A program made the position numbers and the translations under genes. From positions 3,596,001 to 3,660,000 of the forward strand of contig NZ_CP097870.1 of assembly GCF_029223545.1 (NCBI RefSeq): a DNA stretch of 64,000 nucleotides, written 5' to 3'. The stretch's first letter is position 1; each line of letters starts with the position of its first letter. The notes below the pieces were generated by a model. The model made no database searches. It was not told the DNA's origin and saw nothing but the letters and a program-made list of their open reading frames with translations. The stretch comes from Thauera sp. GDN1. GTDB lineage: Bacteria; Pseudomonadota; Gammaproteobacteria; Burkholderiales; Rhodocyclaceae. Of this stretch, positions 29,001 to 38,481 are shown piece by piece.

Positions 29001-29191
29001 TCCAGGCGCGCGGCATGGCGCGCGATCTCGCGCGCCTGCAGGCGCGAGGTCTTCATCTCGTGCCACAGCAGCATCACGCCCGCCACCAGCGCGACCAGCA
29101 CCAGCACGACGATGACGGCGGCAAGCAGGCGCCAGGGGCGGAACGGGCGGCGCTGGGGCGCCGGCGCGGGATTCGGAACGTCGGGACTCAC
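25967..29191 (-). CDS. large GT51 transglycosylase/transpeptidase (class A PBP-like)
   Basis: About 1074 residues, longer than common class A penicillin-binding proteins. A membrane anchor (WRLLAAVIVVLVLVALVAGV) lies near residues 20-40. The GT51 glycosyltransferase segment has IENRDLLDE and GGSTLATQIEKYRHS. The transpeptidase triad is Ser505-x-x-Lys508 (GSTAK), SIN near 612 and Lys930-Thr-Gly (GGKTGTGDN). Between them lies about 300 residues of extra helical sequence. The tail is rich in Pro/Ala/Glu. It would polymerise and cross-link peptidoglycan in the periplasm. The start is uncertain: GTG 29191 precedes a short Pro-rich cytoplasmic tail; no clear ribosome site. The 3' end overlaps the LysR gene. 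Confidence 0.85.
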   Translation of the reverse strand: MSPDVPNPAPAPQRRPFRPWRLLAAVIVVLVLVALVAGVMLLWHEMKTSRLQAREIARHAARLDYALVAGPSDAIRFPAHGPFDQRLGYTGLPRFSERLQARGFALTEQVRFNDALIEHVERGLFPPYAEKTRAGLDVFDCRAQPLYGFRYPWRGYARFEDVPAIVAQALLFIENRDLLDETRPTLNPAVDWVRFARAALGQLGRMVNADLDAPGGSTLATQIEKYRHSPDGITLDAREKLRQMVSASVRAYREGEQTLPVRRRLVLDYLNTVPLSAAPGHGEVNGLGDGLWVWFGADFDRVNALLSEPEGKGAERVAQGQALRQVVALMIAHRRPSWYLAGGRNELTRSTDAHLRLLAEAGLISPALRDAALGQPLVYRDLAADPAVVPANPGKGTTAVRARMAGMLGTSLYSLDRLDARMSTTLHGSLQQAVSDYLGRLGDPAFARSQGLIGERMLHPATLGAVRYSFTLVERTEGGNRVRVQTDTTDQPLDINEGSKLELGSTAKLRVLATYLEIVAELHGRLAALDVPALRKVDVDTHDRLTRWAIDHLATTADRSLPAMLEAALERRYSASPGEGFFTGGGRHTFGNFNDTDNGREPTLREALQASINLPFVRLMREIVRHTMYQVPGSTARLLEDNQDPRRIEYLARFADREGQAFLRRFWRKYQDRSAEEMRSMLLDGLRPGADRLAAVFRYLEPEAPPAALAAFLGRRLGDGALSEARIGQLYARHAPDAFDLPDRGYVARVHPLELWLVAFRLQHPQASLADAVAASEKERQQVYRWLFRTRAKGAQDSRIFTLLEVEAFLDIHRRWARLGYPFGHLVPSLATALGSSGDRPAALAELMGIIVNDGRRLPTRRIDTVRFAAATPYETAFAVRPAEGEQVMAPEVAQALRGALSDVVEGGTARRLAGAFRLADGTEITLGGKTGTGDNRIVVKGRAGLAMNRTATFVFYLGPRHFGTLTAYVIGPDAANYRFTSGLPVQILKSMGPVLLPHLEAGGADACLPPPRLAPLPGGDGAADEEGAPAADELVRNGEMQAVIAEPMPAVPVETMPDELNVEPPPAAPAPRD

Positions 29192-29313
29192 GGGCGGGCG
29201 GGACGGTATTGCAGTGCGGTGATTATCACCATTCTGCGGCGTAAAAATGACACTGTTACACGCGCACCACAGTCTCTTCGCGCGATTGTGTGAAGTGCGC
29301 CCGCGTCCGGGCG

Positions 29314-29340
29314 GAATAAGCAATGCGCTTTTTCTTGGTT
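29314..29340 (+). promoter_or_regulatory. sulfur-regulon upstream element, copy 1 (candidate CysB site)
   Basis: A 27-bp element starting GAATAAGCAATGCGC matches the element at 34508-34534 at 22 of 27 positions. It begins 89 bp before the first sulfate-binding-protein gene; copy 2 begins 83 bp before the second. A GATAGA-like -10 box follows 46 bp after the start of the element. CysB, encoded at 38478, is the likely binder. Confidence 0.6.
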
Positions 29341-29402
29341 CGGATCATCAGGCGGCACGGATAGATTTCCTCCATCGCAGTTACCCTCATGGAGAAATCA
29401 CG

Positions 29403-30413
29403 ATGCGCTTCAGCCCCCTTCGCCGCACCCTGCTCGCCCTCACCCTCGCCGCCGGACTGGTCGGCAGCGCGCAGGCGCAGACCACCCTGCTCAACGTGTC
29501 CTACGACCCGACGCGCGAGCTCTACCAGGAATTCAACCCGGAGTTCGCCCGCTACTGGAAGGACAAGACCGGCGAGACCGTCACCATCAAGCAGTCGCAC
29601 GGCGGTGCGGGCAAACAGGCAAGGGCGGTGATCGACGGACTCGAAGCCGACGTCGTCACCCTGGCGCTCGCCTACGACATCGACGCCATCGCCGAGCGGA
29701 CCGGCAAGATTCCCGCCGACTGGCAGACACGCCTGGCCAGCAACAGTTCGCCCTACACCTCGACCATCGTCTTCCTGGTACGCAAGGGCAACCCCAAGGG
29801 CATCAAGGACTGGGGCGACCTGGTGAAGCCCGGCGTCGAGGTCGTCACCCCCAATCCGAAGACCTCCGGCGGCGCGCGCTGGAACTACCTCGCCGCCTGG
29901 GGTTACGCGCTCAAGCAGCCCGGCGGCAACGAGCAGAGCGCACAGGCCTTCGTCACCGAACTGCTCAAGCACGTGCCGGTGCTGGACTCGGGCGCGCGCG
30001 GCGCCACCAACACCTTCGTCCAGCGCGGCATCGGCGACGTGCTGCTGGCGTGGGAGAACGAAGCCTTCCTGTCGATCAACGAACTCGGGCCGGACAAGTT
30101 CGAGATCGTGGTGCCCTCGATCTCGATCCTCGCCGAGCCGCCGGTCACGGTGGTCGATGGCGTGGCCAGCAAGCGCGGCACCGCCAAGGTGGCGCAGGCC
30201 TACCTCGAGTACCTGTACTCGCCGGTCGGTCAGAAGATCGCCGCCAAGCACTACTACCGCCCGGTCAAGCCCGAACACGCCGACCCGGCCGACGTCGCCC
30301 GCTTCCCGAAGGTCGAGCTGATCACCATCGAGGACCTCGGCGGCTGGCAGGCGGCGCAGAAGAAGCACTTCGCCGACGGCGGGGTGTTCGACCAGATCTA
30401 CGCCAGCAAATAA
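29403..30413 (+). CDS. sulfate/thiosulfate ABC transporter binding protein, paralogue 1
   Basis: A 336-residue periplasmic binding protein. Residues 1-25 are a Sec signal peptide (cleavage after AQAQ region). The mature protein starts [19 protein letters not shown] and contains [33 protein letters not shown] and [11 protein letters not shown], all hallmarks of the Sbp/CysP family. It binds sulfate or thiosulfate for the CysTWA transporter. GGAG precedes the ATG. The cognate permease and ATPase genes are 6 kb away with paralogue 2, so both binding proteins probably share one transporter. The next gene, 11 bp on, is a Mop-like protein. Confidence 0.92.
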   Translation: MRFSPLRRTLLALTLAAGLVGSAQAQTTLLNVSYDPTRELYQEFNPEFARYWKDKTGETVTIKQSHGGAGKQARAVIDGLEADVVTLALAYDIDAIAERTGKIPADWQTRLASNSSPYTSTIVFLVRKGNPKGIKDWGDLVKPGVEVVTPNPKTSGGARWNYLAAWGYALKQPGGNEQSAQAFVTELLKHVPVLDSGARGATNTFVQRGIGDVLLAWENEAFLSINELGPDKFEIVVPSISILAEPPVTVVDGVASKRGTAKVAQAYLEYLYSPVGQKIAAKHYYRPVKPEHADPADVARFPKVELITIEDLGGWQAAQKKHFADGGVFDQIYASK

Positions 30414-30424
30414 GGGGAGAGGCG

Positions 30425-30640
30425 ATGGCAATCCAGGCAATCAACGTACGCAACCAGTTTCGCGGCCGGGTGAAGGAGATCATCCGCGGCGACGTGGTCA
30501 GCGAAGTCGACGTCGAGACCTCCTCCGGCATCGTCACCTCGGTGATCACCACGCGCCCGGTGGACGAGCTCGGGCTCAAGCCCGGCTCCGAAGTCGTCGC
30601 GCTGGTGAAGTCCACCGAAGTGTCGATCGCCACGCTGTGA
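30425..30640 (+). CDS. Mop-like molybdate/oxyanion-binding protein (TOBE domain)
   Basis: A 71-residue single TOBE domain: NQFRGRVKEIIRGDVVSEVDVET then LGLKPGSEVVALVKSTEVSIAT. Such molbindins store or buffer molybdate in the cytoplasm; sequence ends with the typical STEV(S/M) motif. It begins 11 bp after a sulfate-binding-protein gene and probably shares its transcript. This couples molybdate binding to sulfate import, plausible because the two oxyanions compete for transporters. Confidence 0.85.
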   Translation: MAIQAINVRNQFRGRVKEIIRGDVVSEVDVETSSGIVTSVITTRPVDELGLKPGSEVVALVKSTEVSIATL

Positions 30641-30647
30641 GGCCGCC

Positions 30648-31379
30648 ATGCGCGAGACGGTGCTGATCGTCCCTGGCTATCACGGCAGCGGCCCCGGGCA
30701 CTGGCAGACCTGGCTCGAGCACGAGCTGCCCGATGCCCGGCGCGTCACCGGCATCGACTGGGACGCACCGCTGCTGGCGCGCTGGGCGGGCGAGGTGCGG
30801 CGCGAGATCGACGAGGCCACCGGCGCGGTGTGGCTGGTCGCGCACAGCTTCGGCTGCCTGGCCAGCGCGGTGGCCGCGGCCGACCGCCCACACCGCGTGG
30901 CGGGCCTGCTGCTGGTCGCCCCGGCCGATCCGGAGCGCTTCGAGCTGCTCGGCGTGCGCGCGGATTCCCGACGCAGCGCGGGGCTCGGCCCCTTCCTGCC
31001 GCATTCAGGCTTCAACTGCCAAAGCATCCTGGTGGCCAGCAGCAACGACCCGTGGCTGAAGCCAGAGGCCGCCCGCAGCTTGGCCGCGCGCTGGGGCAGT
31101 CGCCTGATCGACATCGGCGATGCCGGCCACATCAACATCGACTCCGGCCACGGGCCTTGGCCCCTGGCGCTGAGCCTGCTTCAACAGTTGCGCGACAGCG
31201 CGGCCGACCGCCCGCTCGGGCTGATCGCCGCGGATCGGCGCGCCCCACTGCGAGGGCGCGGCAGCGCACTGGCCCGCCTCCGGCACCAGACGCGACGCTT
31301 CCTGAACTTGCGTGGGGCACGCCTGACTGGCGCTCAGGTTCTGCCACACGGGGGAGTTCGAGACCCGCAACTCGACTAA
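30648..31379 (+). CDS. alpha/beta hydrolase, RBBP9/YdeN type
   Basis: A 243-residue protein beginning VLIVPGYHGSGPGHWQTWLE, the RBBP9/YdeN (DUF1234-like) opening. The nucleophile is Ser67 in VAHSFGC, with a His in DAGHINIDSG and an Asp before it completing a serine-hydrolase triad. The natural substrate of this family is unknown. The last 50 residues are Arg-rich and not conserved-looking. It starts 7 bp after the Mop gene, so it may ride on the same transcript. The ribosome site is weak. Confidence 0.82.
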   Translation: MRETVLIVPGYHGSGPGHWQTWLEHELPDARRVTGIDWDAPLLARWAGEVRREIDEATGAVWLVAHSFGCLASAVAAADRPHRVAGLLLVAPADPERFELLGVRADSRRSAGLGPFLPHSGFNCQSILVASSNDPWLKPEAARSLAARWGSRLIDIGDAGHINIDSGHGPWPLALSLLQQLRDSAADRPLGLIAADRRAPLRGRGSALARLRHQTRRFLNLRGARLTGAQVLPHGGVRDPQLD

Positions 31380-31497
31380 ACTGGACACGCTCTGCACCAC
31401 GACGCCCGCCAGAAGCGCGCGCCAAGATCCAAGGCGCACTGCCGGGTAGTCCTGGACGCGGCGACACGCGCCCCCGCCCCCACACAAGGGAATCCTG

Positions 31498-32175
31498 ATG
31501 AAAATCCTCATGGTACTGACGTCGCACGACCGCCTCGGGGAAACCGGTCACAAGACCGGATTCTGGCTGGAGGAATTCGCCGCCCCTTACTATGCCTTCA
31601 GGGACGCGGGCGCCGAGCTCACGCTGGCCTCGCCGCTCGGTGGTCAGCCGCCTCTCGACCCGAAGAGCGACGACCCCGGTTTCCAGACCGACGCCACCCG
31701 CCGCTTCCGAGCCGACGCTGCCGCTCAGGCGCAGCTCGCTTCGACCCTTCGTCTCGACTCGGTGCGCGCCGAAGACTTCGACGCGGTGTTCTACCCGGGC
31801 GGCCACGGCCCGCTCTGGGATCTGGCCGAGGATCCGGCCTCGCGGGCGCTGATCGAAGCCGTGTACGCTGCCGGCAAGCCCGTCGCCGCGGTCTGCCACG
31901 CTCCCGCCGTGTTCCGCCACGCCCGGGGCCAGGATGGCCGACCGCTGGTCAGCGGTCGCCGCGTCACCGCCTTCTCCAACACCGAGGAGGCAGCCGTGCA
32001 GCTCACCGACGTGGTGCCTTTCCTGGTCGAGGACATGCTCAGGGCCAACGGCGCCGAGTACTCCCGTGCTGCCGACTGGCAGGAGCACGTCGTCACCGAC
32101 GGGCGCCTGGTGACGGGGCAAAACCCGGCTTCGTCCGAGGCCACCGCGCGTGCCCTTCTCGCCCTGCTGGCCTGA
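31498..32175 (+). CDS. DJ-1/PfpI-family protein (class I glutamine amidotransferase-like)
   Basis: A 225-residue cytoplasmic protein. The nucleophile elbow Cys133 in AAVCHAPAVF is followed by the usual His, and an early Glu lies in ETGHKTGFWLEEFA. This layout fits the Hsp31-like/DJ-1 group, reported as glyoxalase III or protein-repair enzymes against methylglyoxal damage. AAGGGAA lies before the ATG. Next genes are not obviously linked. Confidence 0.88.
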   Translation: MKILMVLTSHDRLGETGHKTGFWLEEFAAPYYAFRDAGAELTLASPLGGQPPLDPKSDDPGFQTDATRRFRADAAAQAQLASTLRLDSVRAEDFDAVFYPGGHGPLWDLAEDPASRALIEAVYAAGKPVAAVCHAPAVFRHARGQDGRPLVSGRRVTAFSNTEEAAVQLTDVVPFLVEDMLRANGAEYSRAADWQEHVVTDGRLVTGQNPASSEATARALLALLA

Positions 32176-32271
32176 GGGGCCGGGGCGGGTTGCCGCCGAC
32201 CGCGATCGTGCACACGGGCGCCCCGGGATCAGCCGCCCCCGGGGCGCCAGGCCGGCGTGCGCAGCCCCCCG

Positions 32272-33018
32272 TCAGCCGCGATGCACCGACAGCCCGGCGA
32301 AGGACTGCGCCACCGGCATCAGTTCGATGGTGTTGATGTTGACGTGCGCCGGCCGGGTCGCGATCCAGTAGATCGCGTCGGCGATGTCCTCGGCGGTCAG
32401 CGGCTGGACGTCGGCATAGACCTTGGCCGCCTTGTCGTCGTCGCCGTAGAAGCGCACGTTGGAGAACTCGGTGCCGCCGCACAGGCCGGGCTCGATGTCG
32501 GTGACGCGGATCGCGGTACCGGACAGATCGGCGAGCAGGTTGAGACTGAACTGGCGAACGAAGGCCTTGGTAGCGCCATAGACGTTGCCGCCGGCATAGG
32601 GCCAGCGCCCCGCCACCGAACCGAGGTTGAACACGTGGCCGCGGTTGCGCTCGACCATGCCGGGCAGAAAGGCGCGCGTCACCTGTACCAGGCCGGTGCA
32701 GTTGGTGTCGATCATGGTCCGCCAGTCGTCCAGCGAGGCTGTATGTGCGGGGTCAAGGCCGAGGGCGAGCCCGGCGTTGTTGACCAGCACATCCACCTCG
32801 GCGAAGCCGGCGGGCAGCGCGCCCGGCAGCGCGGCGACCGCATCGGCGTCGCGCACGTCCAGCTCCAGCGGCAGCAGCGCATCGCCGAGTTCGGCGGCGA
32901 GCGCATCGAGGCGGTCCTTGCGGCGGGCGGTGGCGACGACGCGATGGCCGCCCTTGACGAAGCTGCGGGCGATGGCGGCGCCGAAGCCGGCGGAGGCGCC
33001 GGTAACGAAGACGATCAT
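32272..33018 (-). CDS. short-chain dehydrogenase, YdfG-like
   Basis: A 248-residue NAD(P)-dependent oxidoreductase. The cofactor loop is VTGASAGFGAAIA (residues 5-17), then NNAGLALG, and the catalytic Ser-Tyr-Lys set is in LGSVAGRWPYAGGNVYGATKAF. The layout is closest to YdfG, which acts on 3-hydroxy acids such as serine and malonic semialdehyde. The ATG at 33018 begins directly at the Rossmann strand; earlier frame is rejected. GAGAG-like sequence precedes it. Confidence 0.88.
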   Translation of the reverse strand: MIVFVTGASAGFGAAIARSFVKGGHRVVATARRKDRLDALAAELGDALLPLELDVRDADAVAALPGALPAGFAEVDVLVNNAGLALGLDPAHTASLDDWRTMIDTNCTGLVQVTRAFLPGMVERNRGHVFNLGSVAGRWPYAGGNVYGATKAFVRQFSLNLLADLSGTAIRVTDIEPGLCGGTEFSNVRFYGDDDKAAKVYADVQPLTAEDIADAIYWIATRPAHVNINTIELMPVAQSFAGLSVHRG

Positions 33019-33175
33019 GAGAGGAATCCTGAACGAAGGCTTTGCAGACTGCGCCACACTCCGATCATGGAGCGGGCGCACGAGCGCTCGATGGTAGCGA
33101 ACCCGCACGCCGATTCCAAAGACGGATTTCCGCAGTGCCTATGCGCTTCAGTTCGACAGGTTCCTGGACCGGGGC

Positions 33176-34012
33176 TCAGAGAGCGACGCGGTCCGGCACG
33201 CGGCGCCAGGCTCGCGTGATCATGGCGTACTGCGCGGGAAGACCATAGCCATGGCCCTGCACGCACACCTCCTCGGGTAGCGGGCCGTTCAGCTTGTGCT
33301 CGAGCCGCGTCAACACGATGCGGACCCGCTCGCGCACGGCCGCCATCCCATCCACACGTGCCCGCCAATCCTCGGCCGGGAGCAGCCGCGCGCCGTCGAT
33401 CTTGACGAACTGGGCGGGCACGCCGATGCAGAGCGCCTGCCACTGCTTAGGCGACGCGACGTTGATCGCCACCTGGAAGCCGTTGTTGCGGTAGTTGCGC
33501 AGCACGAAGGCGAGCAGGTCGGGCTGGCTGCTGGCTGCAAGGGGCGTTTCGATGACGATGCGCTCGGGCGGCAGACCGAGCGCATCGACCACCTTGCGGA
33601 AGGCGGCACCGTGATCGCTGCTCACCGTGGCGAGCAGGCGACCGTGCACGTTGAGGAACAACAGGCCGTCCCCTTCGACGGTGCGCAGGAAATTGAGCGC
33701 ATGCACCGTCCGCGCCAGGCGGTCGAGCGCAACCAGTTGATCGTCATCTGCATTGGCCGAGAACAGGGTCCACGGCGACAGGGCGCGCTCACCGCTTCCC
33801 AGAATGCGCAGATACGCCTCGTAGCCGATCGCGCGGCCATCGGCGGGAGCGACGATCGGCTGGAACACGCTCGACAGCTCGCAGCCGAACCAGTCCCCGA
33901 CTACGCCACCGTCGGCGAGCCGGCGAAGCTGCCGCCCGCCCTCGCGTTCGAGGGGCAGGCCGTCGAGGAAGGCACGCGTCCGCGCCGCGAGCGGGCGATC
34001 GGCAATGGGCAT
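33176..34012 (-). CDS. degenerate EAL-domain protein
   Basis: A 278-residue cytoplasmic protein. The EAL fold is recognisable (SSVFQPIVAPADGRAIGYEAYLRI, LLFLNVHGRLL, RIVIETPLAAS, FVKIDGARLL). The signature loop EALLR is changed to EAYLR, and the DDFGTG metal-binding segment is replaced by INVASPKQW. Without those aspartates it should not hydrolyse cyclic di-GMP. It may instead bind the nucleotide or a protein partner. The ATG at 34012 is preferred over one 33 nt earlier because the latter adds only a polar stub. No GGDEF domain or partner gene is adjacent. Confidence 0.8.
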   Translation of the reverse strand: MPIADRPLAARTRAFLDGLPLEREGGRQLRRLADGGVVGDWFGCELSSVFQPIVAPADGRAIGYEAYLRILGSGERALSPWTLFSANADDDQLVALDRLARTVHALNFLRTVEGDGLLFLNVHGRLLATVSSDHGAAFRKVVDALGLPPERIVIETPLAASSQPDLLAFVLRNYRNNGFQVAINVASPKQWQALCIGVPAQFVKIDGARLLPAEDWRARVDGMAAVRERVRIVLTRLEHKLNGPLPEEVCVQGHGYGLPAQYAMITRAWRRVPDRVAL

Positions 34013-34138
34013 CTCACTTCTCCGCAGGGTTTCGATGGGCCGCATGCTCGCGCATGCGCTGTCGAAACCGAATGAAGAAATTCTGCTTAGATATTCAGGG
34101 CTGCAGATCAGACGCGCATGGCCGCGGCCTGGTCAGGG

Positions 34139-34393
34139 TCAACGCCGCTGCCAGCGCGCGATCGCCAGCAGCAGCGCCGCACCGAGCAGCGCGCCGCTCG
34201 CCAGCCCCGCCCAGTTGCTCACCGGTACCGGGTTGCGCACGACGATGTAGAGCAGGCCGGCCGGCAGGGCGATCGCAAACGCGATGTTGCCGCCGTCGCG
34301 GGTGCGCACGAGCATCGCGCAGACGGCGTAGAGCACGCGCAGCAGCAGGACCAGCAACAGGGCCAGCACGAAATTGCCAAGAAAGTCCGCCAT
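34139..34393 (-). CDS. small membrane protein, unknown function
   Basis: An 84-residue protein with two or three hydrophobic helices: FVLALLLVLLLRVLYAVCAML, IAFAIALPAGLLYIVV and GLASGALLGAALLLAIARW. It ends in basic residues, as inner-membrane proteins do. I do not recognise the family. The ATG at 34393 has GAGGAAA upstream. The frame is supported by the clear membrane pattern rather than by homology. Confidence 0.6.
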   Translation of the reverse strand: MADFLGNFVLALLLVLLLRVLYAVCAMLVRTRDGGNIAFAIALPAGLLYIVVRNPVPVSNWAGLASGALLGAALLLAIARWQRR

Positions 34394-34507
34394 CGTTTCC
34401 TCATCCGGATCGGGCAGCGCATTGTAGGACGCGAATCACCCCGAGCGTTGGCCGGGCGGTGTCGCCACCAGACGAAACGTCCCCGCCTCGCGTTTAGCTG
34501 AAATAAG

Positions 34508-34534
34508 AATAAGCAACGCGTTTTTTATTATTTT
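34508..34534 (+). promoter_or_regulatory. sulfur-regulon upstream element, copy 2 (candidate CysB site)
   Basis: The element starts GAATAAGCAACGCG and continues into a T-rich run; it matches copy 1 at 22 of 27 positions. It is followed 47 bp after its start by a CTAGAC -10-like box and then by the sulfate-binding-protein start at 34591. The AT-rich character in a G/C-rich genome fits known CysB sites. Confidence 0.6.
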
Positions 34535-34590
34535 TTTGCCCTGCAGCACGTCGCTAGACTCCGTCTCATCAGCCCATTCCGGAGTCCGTC

Positions 34591-35607
34591 ATGACCAATG
34601 CAATCCGCTCGACCACCCTTCGTCGCACCCTCGCCGCCCTGATCCTCGGCGCCTCGGCCTCGCTCGCGGTCGCCCAGACCACGCTGCTGAACGTGTCCTA
34701 CGACGTCTCGCGCGAGCTGTACAAGGACATCAACCCGGCCTTCGCCGCGCACTGGAAGGCGCAGGGCGGCGACAGCGTGACGGTGAACCAGTCGCACGGC
34801 GGCTCGAGCAAGCAGGCCATGGCGGTGGCCGCGGGCCTGGAGGCGGACGTGGTGACCATGAACCAGGCGCCCGACATCGACATCCTGGTCGAACGCGGCG
34901 GCCTGGTCGCCGCCGACTGGCGCAAGCAGTTGCCGCACGACGCCGCCCCCTACACCACGACCTCGGTGTTCCTGGTGCGCAAGGGCAACCCGAAGAACAT
35001 CAAGGACTGGGACGACCTCGCACGCGACGGGCTGCAGGTGATCGTGCCCAACCCCAAGACCTCCGGCAACGGCCGCTACACCTACCTCGCGGCCTGGGGC
35101 TACGCGCTCGACAAGACCGGCAGCGAGGCCGGCGCGCGCGAATTCGTGAGCAAGCTGTTCGCCAATGTGCCGGTGCTCGATGGCGGCGGCCGCGGCGCCA
35201 CCACCACCTTCACCCAGCGCGACGTCGGCGACGTGCTGGTGACCTTCGAGAACGAGGCCATCCTGATCGCCCGCGAGCTGGGCGGCAACAAGTTCGACGT
35301 GGTCTATCCGTCGATCTCGATCGACGCATCGGCGCCGGTCGCCGTCGTGAAGTCGGTGGTGGACAAGCGCGGCACCGCCCAGGTCGCAGAGAGCTACCTG
35401 AAGTTCCTGTTCTCGCCCGCGGGGCAGGAAATCATCGCCAGGCACAACTTCCGCCCGCGCGACCCCGCGGTGCTGGCGAACAACGCCGACAAGTTCCCGC
35501 CGGTGCGCACCTTCACCGTCGATGACAAGCTCGGCGGCTGGGCGGCGGTGCAGAAGACGCACTTCGCCGACGGCGGCATCTACGACCAGCTCGTGGTGAA
35601 ACGCTGA
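34591..35607 (+). CDS. sbp: sulfate ABC transporter binding protein, paralogue 2
   Basis: A 338-residue periplasmic protein with a Sec signal peptide (about residues 1-29, ending VAQ) and the Sbp signatures [36 protein letters not shown] and [11 protein letters not shown]. It delivers sulfate to CysT/CysW. GGAG precedes the ATG. Its stop overlaps the cysT start by 1 nt (TGATG). It is clearly homologous to the protein at 29403 over its whole length, so an old duplication is likely. Confidence 0.94.
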   Translation: MTNAIRSTTLRRTLAALILGASASLAVAQTTLLNVSYDVSRELYKDINPAFAAHWKAQGGDSVTVNQSHGGSSKQAMAVAAGLEADVVTMNQAPDIDILVERGGLVAADWRKQLPHDAAPYTTTSVFLVRKGNPKNIKDWDDLARDGLQVIVPNPKTSGNGRYTYLAAWGYALDKTGSEAGAREFVSKLFANVPVLDGGGRGATTTFTQRDVGDVLVTFENEAILIARELGGNKFDVVYPSISIDASAPVAVVKSVVDKRGTAQVAESYLKFLFSPAGQEIIARHNFRPRDPAVLANNADKFPPVRTFTVDDKLGGWAAVQKTHFADGGIYDQLVVKR

Positions 35608-36443
35608 TGACCGCAAGCCGGACCTTCCGCGTGCTGCCGGGCTTCAACCTGACGCTCGGCTACACGCTCGGCTACCTGTCGCTGATCGTGCTGATCCCGC
35701 TCGCGGCGGTGTTCCTGAAGACGGCGGAGCTGACCCTGGCCGAGTTCTGGGACGTGGTCACCGCGCCGCGGGTGATGGCGTCCTACAAGCTGTCCTTCGG
35801 CATGGCGCTGCTCGCCGCCGCGATCAACGCGGTGTTCGGGCTGATGCTGGCGTGGGCGCTGGTGCGCTACTCCTTTCCCGGCAAGAAGCTGATCGACGCC
35901 CTGGTGGACCTGCCCTTCGCGCTGCCCACCGCGGTGGCCGGCATCTCGCTGACGGCGCTGTACGCCAGGAACGGCTGGTTCGGCCAGTTCCTCGAGCCGC
36001 TCGGCATCCAGGTGGCGTTCAAGCCGCTCGGCGTGCTGGTGGCGCTGGTCTTCATCGGCCTGCCCTTCGTGGTGCGCACGGTGCAGCCGATCCTGGAAGA
36101 CCTCGACACCGAGCTCGAGGAGGCCGCCACCAGCCTCGGCGCGCAACGCTGGCAGACCTTCCGCCACGTGATCCTGCCGATCCTGTTCCCGGCGCTGCTC
36201 ACCGGCTTCGCGCTCGCCTTCGCGCGCGCGGTGGGCGAATACGGCTCGGTGATCTTCATCGCCGGCAACATCCCGATGGTGTCGGAGATCACCCCGCTGA
36301 TGATCATCACCAAGCTCGAACAGTACGATTACACCGGCGCCACCGCGATCGCGACCGTGATGCTGATCCTGTCCTTCACCCTGCTGCTGATCATCAACGG
36401 CCTGCAGGCATGGACCGCCAAACGGACCGGGAGGGACCGCTGA
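35607..36443 (+). CDS. cysT: sulfate ABC transporter permease CysT
   Basis: A 278-residue inner-membrane permease with six helices. The cytoplasmic docking loop [22 protein letters not shown] (EAA motif) lies near residues 170-191; the N-terminal [17 protein letters not shown] and [13 protein letters not shown] are typical of CysT/CysU. It pairs with CysW. Its start overlaps the sbp stop by 1 nt and its stop overlaps the cysW start by 1 nt. Confidence 0.95.
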   Translation: MTASRTFRVLPGFNLTLGYTLGYLSLIVLIPLAAVFLKTAELTLAEFWDVVTAPRVMASYKLSFGMALLAAAINAVFGLMLAWALVRYSFPGKKLIDALVDLPFALPTAVAGISLTALYARNGWFGQFLEPLGIQVAFKPLGVLVALVFIGLPFVVRTVQPILEDLDTELEEAATSLGAQRWQTFRHVILPILFPALLTGFALAFARAVGEYGSVIFIAGNIPMVSEITPLMIITKLEQYDYTGATAIATVMLILSFTLLLIINGLQAWTAKRTGRDR

Positions 36444-37347
36444 TGGCCGGCGCGACCACACTCCGCCTGGGCGCGGCCCAGGCCATCGGCCAGACCCGCT
36501 TCGAGGCGCGCGCGGCGACGCGCGAGACGCCGCTGGTGAAATGGCTGATCCTGGGCACCGCCCTCGCCTTCTTCGCGGTGTTCCTGCTGATGCCGCTGAT
36601 CGCGGTGTTCATCGAGGCGCTGCGCAAGGGTTGGGAAACCTACGTCACCGCGCTGGTCGACCCCGACGCCCTGTCGGCGCTGCGCCTGACCCTGCTGGCC
36701 GCGGCGATCGCACTGCCGCTGAACCTGGTGTTCGGCGTGTGCGCGGCATGGGCGATCGCCAAGTTCGAGTTCCGCGGCAAGCACTTCCTGATCACGCTGA
36801 TCGACCTGCCGTTCTCGGTGTCGCCGGTGATCGCCGGCCTGATCTACGTGCTGGTGTTCGGCGCCCAGGGCTGGTTCGGGCCGTGGCTGGCGGAGCACGA
36901 CCTCAAGATCATCTTCGCCGTGCCCGGCATCGTGCTGGCCACCGTGTTCGTCACCTTCCCCTTCATCGCCCGCGAGCTGATCCCGCTGATGCAGGCGCAG
37001 GGCAAGGAGGAAGAGGAAGCCGCGGTCGTGCTCGGGGCCAACGGCCTGCAGACCTTCTGGCATGTGACCCTGCCGAACGTGAAGTGGGGCCTGCTGTACG
37101 GCGTGATCCTCACCAACGCGCGCGCGATGGGCGAGTTCGGTGCGGTGTCGGTGGTATCCGGCCACATCCGCGGCCAGACCAACACGCTGCCGCTGCACGT
37201 CGAGATCCTCTACAACGAATACCAGTTCGCCGCCGCCTTCGCGGTGGCCTCGCTGCTCGCGTTGCTGGCGCTGGTGACCCTGGGCGTCAAGACCTGGGTC
37301 GAGCACCGCGCCGCGCACGCACAGTACGACGTTTCCGAAGGACAGTC

Positions 37348-37351
<4 letters not shown>
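36443..37351 (+). CDS. cysW: sulfate ABC transporter permease CysW
   Basis: A 302-residue inner-membrane permease with six helices. Signature parts: [17 protein letters not shown], the EAA loop [20 protein letters not shown], and [23 protein letters not shown] with periplasmic [10 protein letters not shown] at the end, specific to CysW. An N-terminal cytoplasmic extension of about 30 residues precedes helix 1. ATG at 36443 overlaps the cysT stop; the gene's own stop overlaps the cysA start by 4 nt. Confidence 0.95.
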
Positions 37352-38477
<1,126 letters not shown>

Positions 38478-38481
<4 letters not shown>

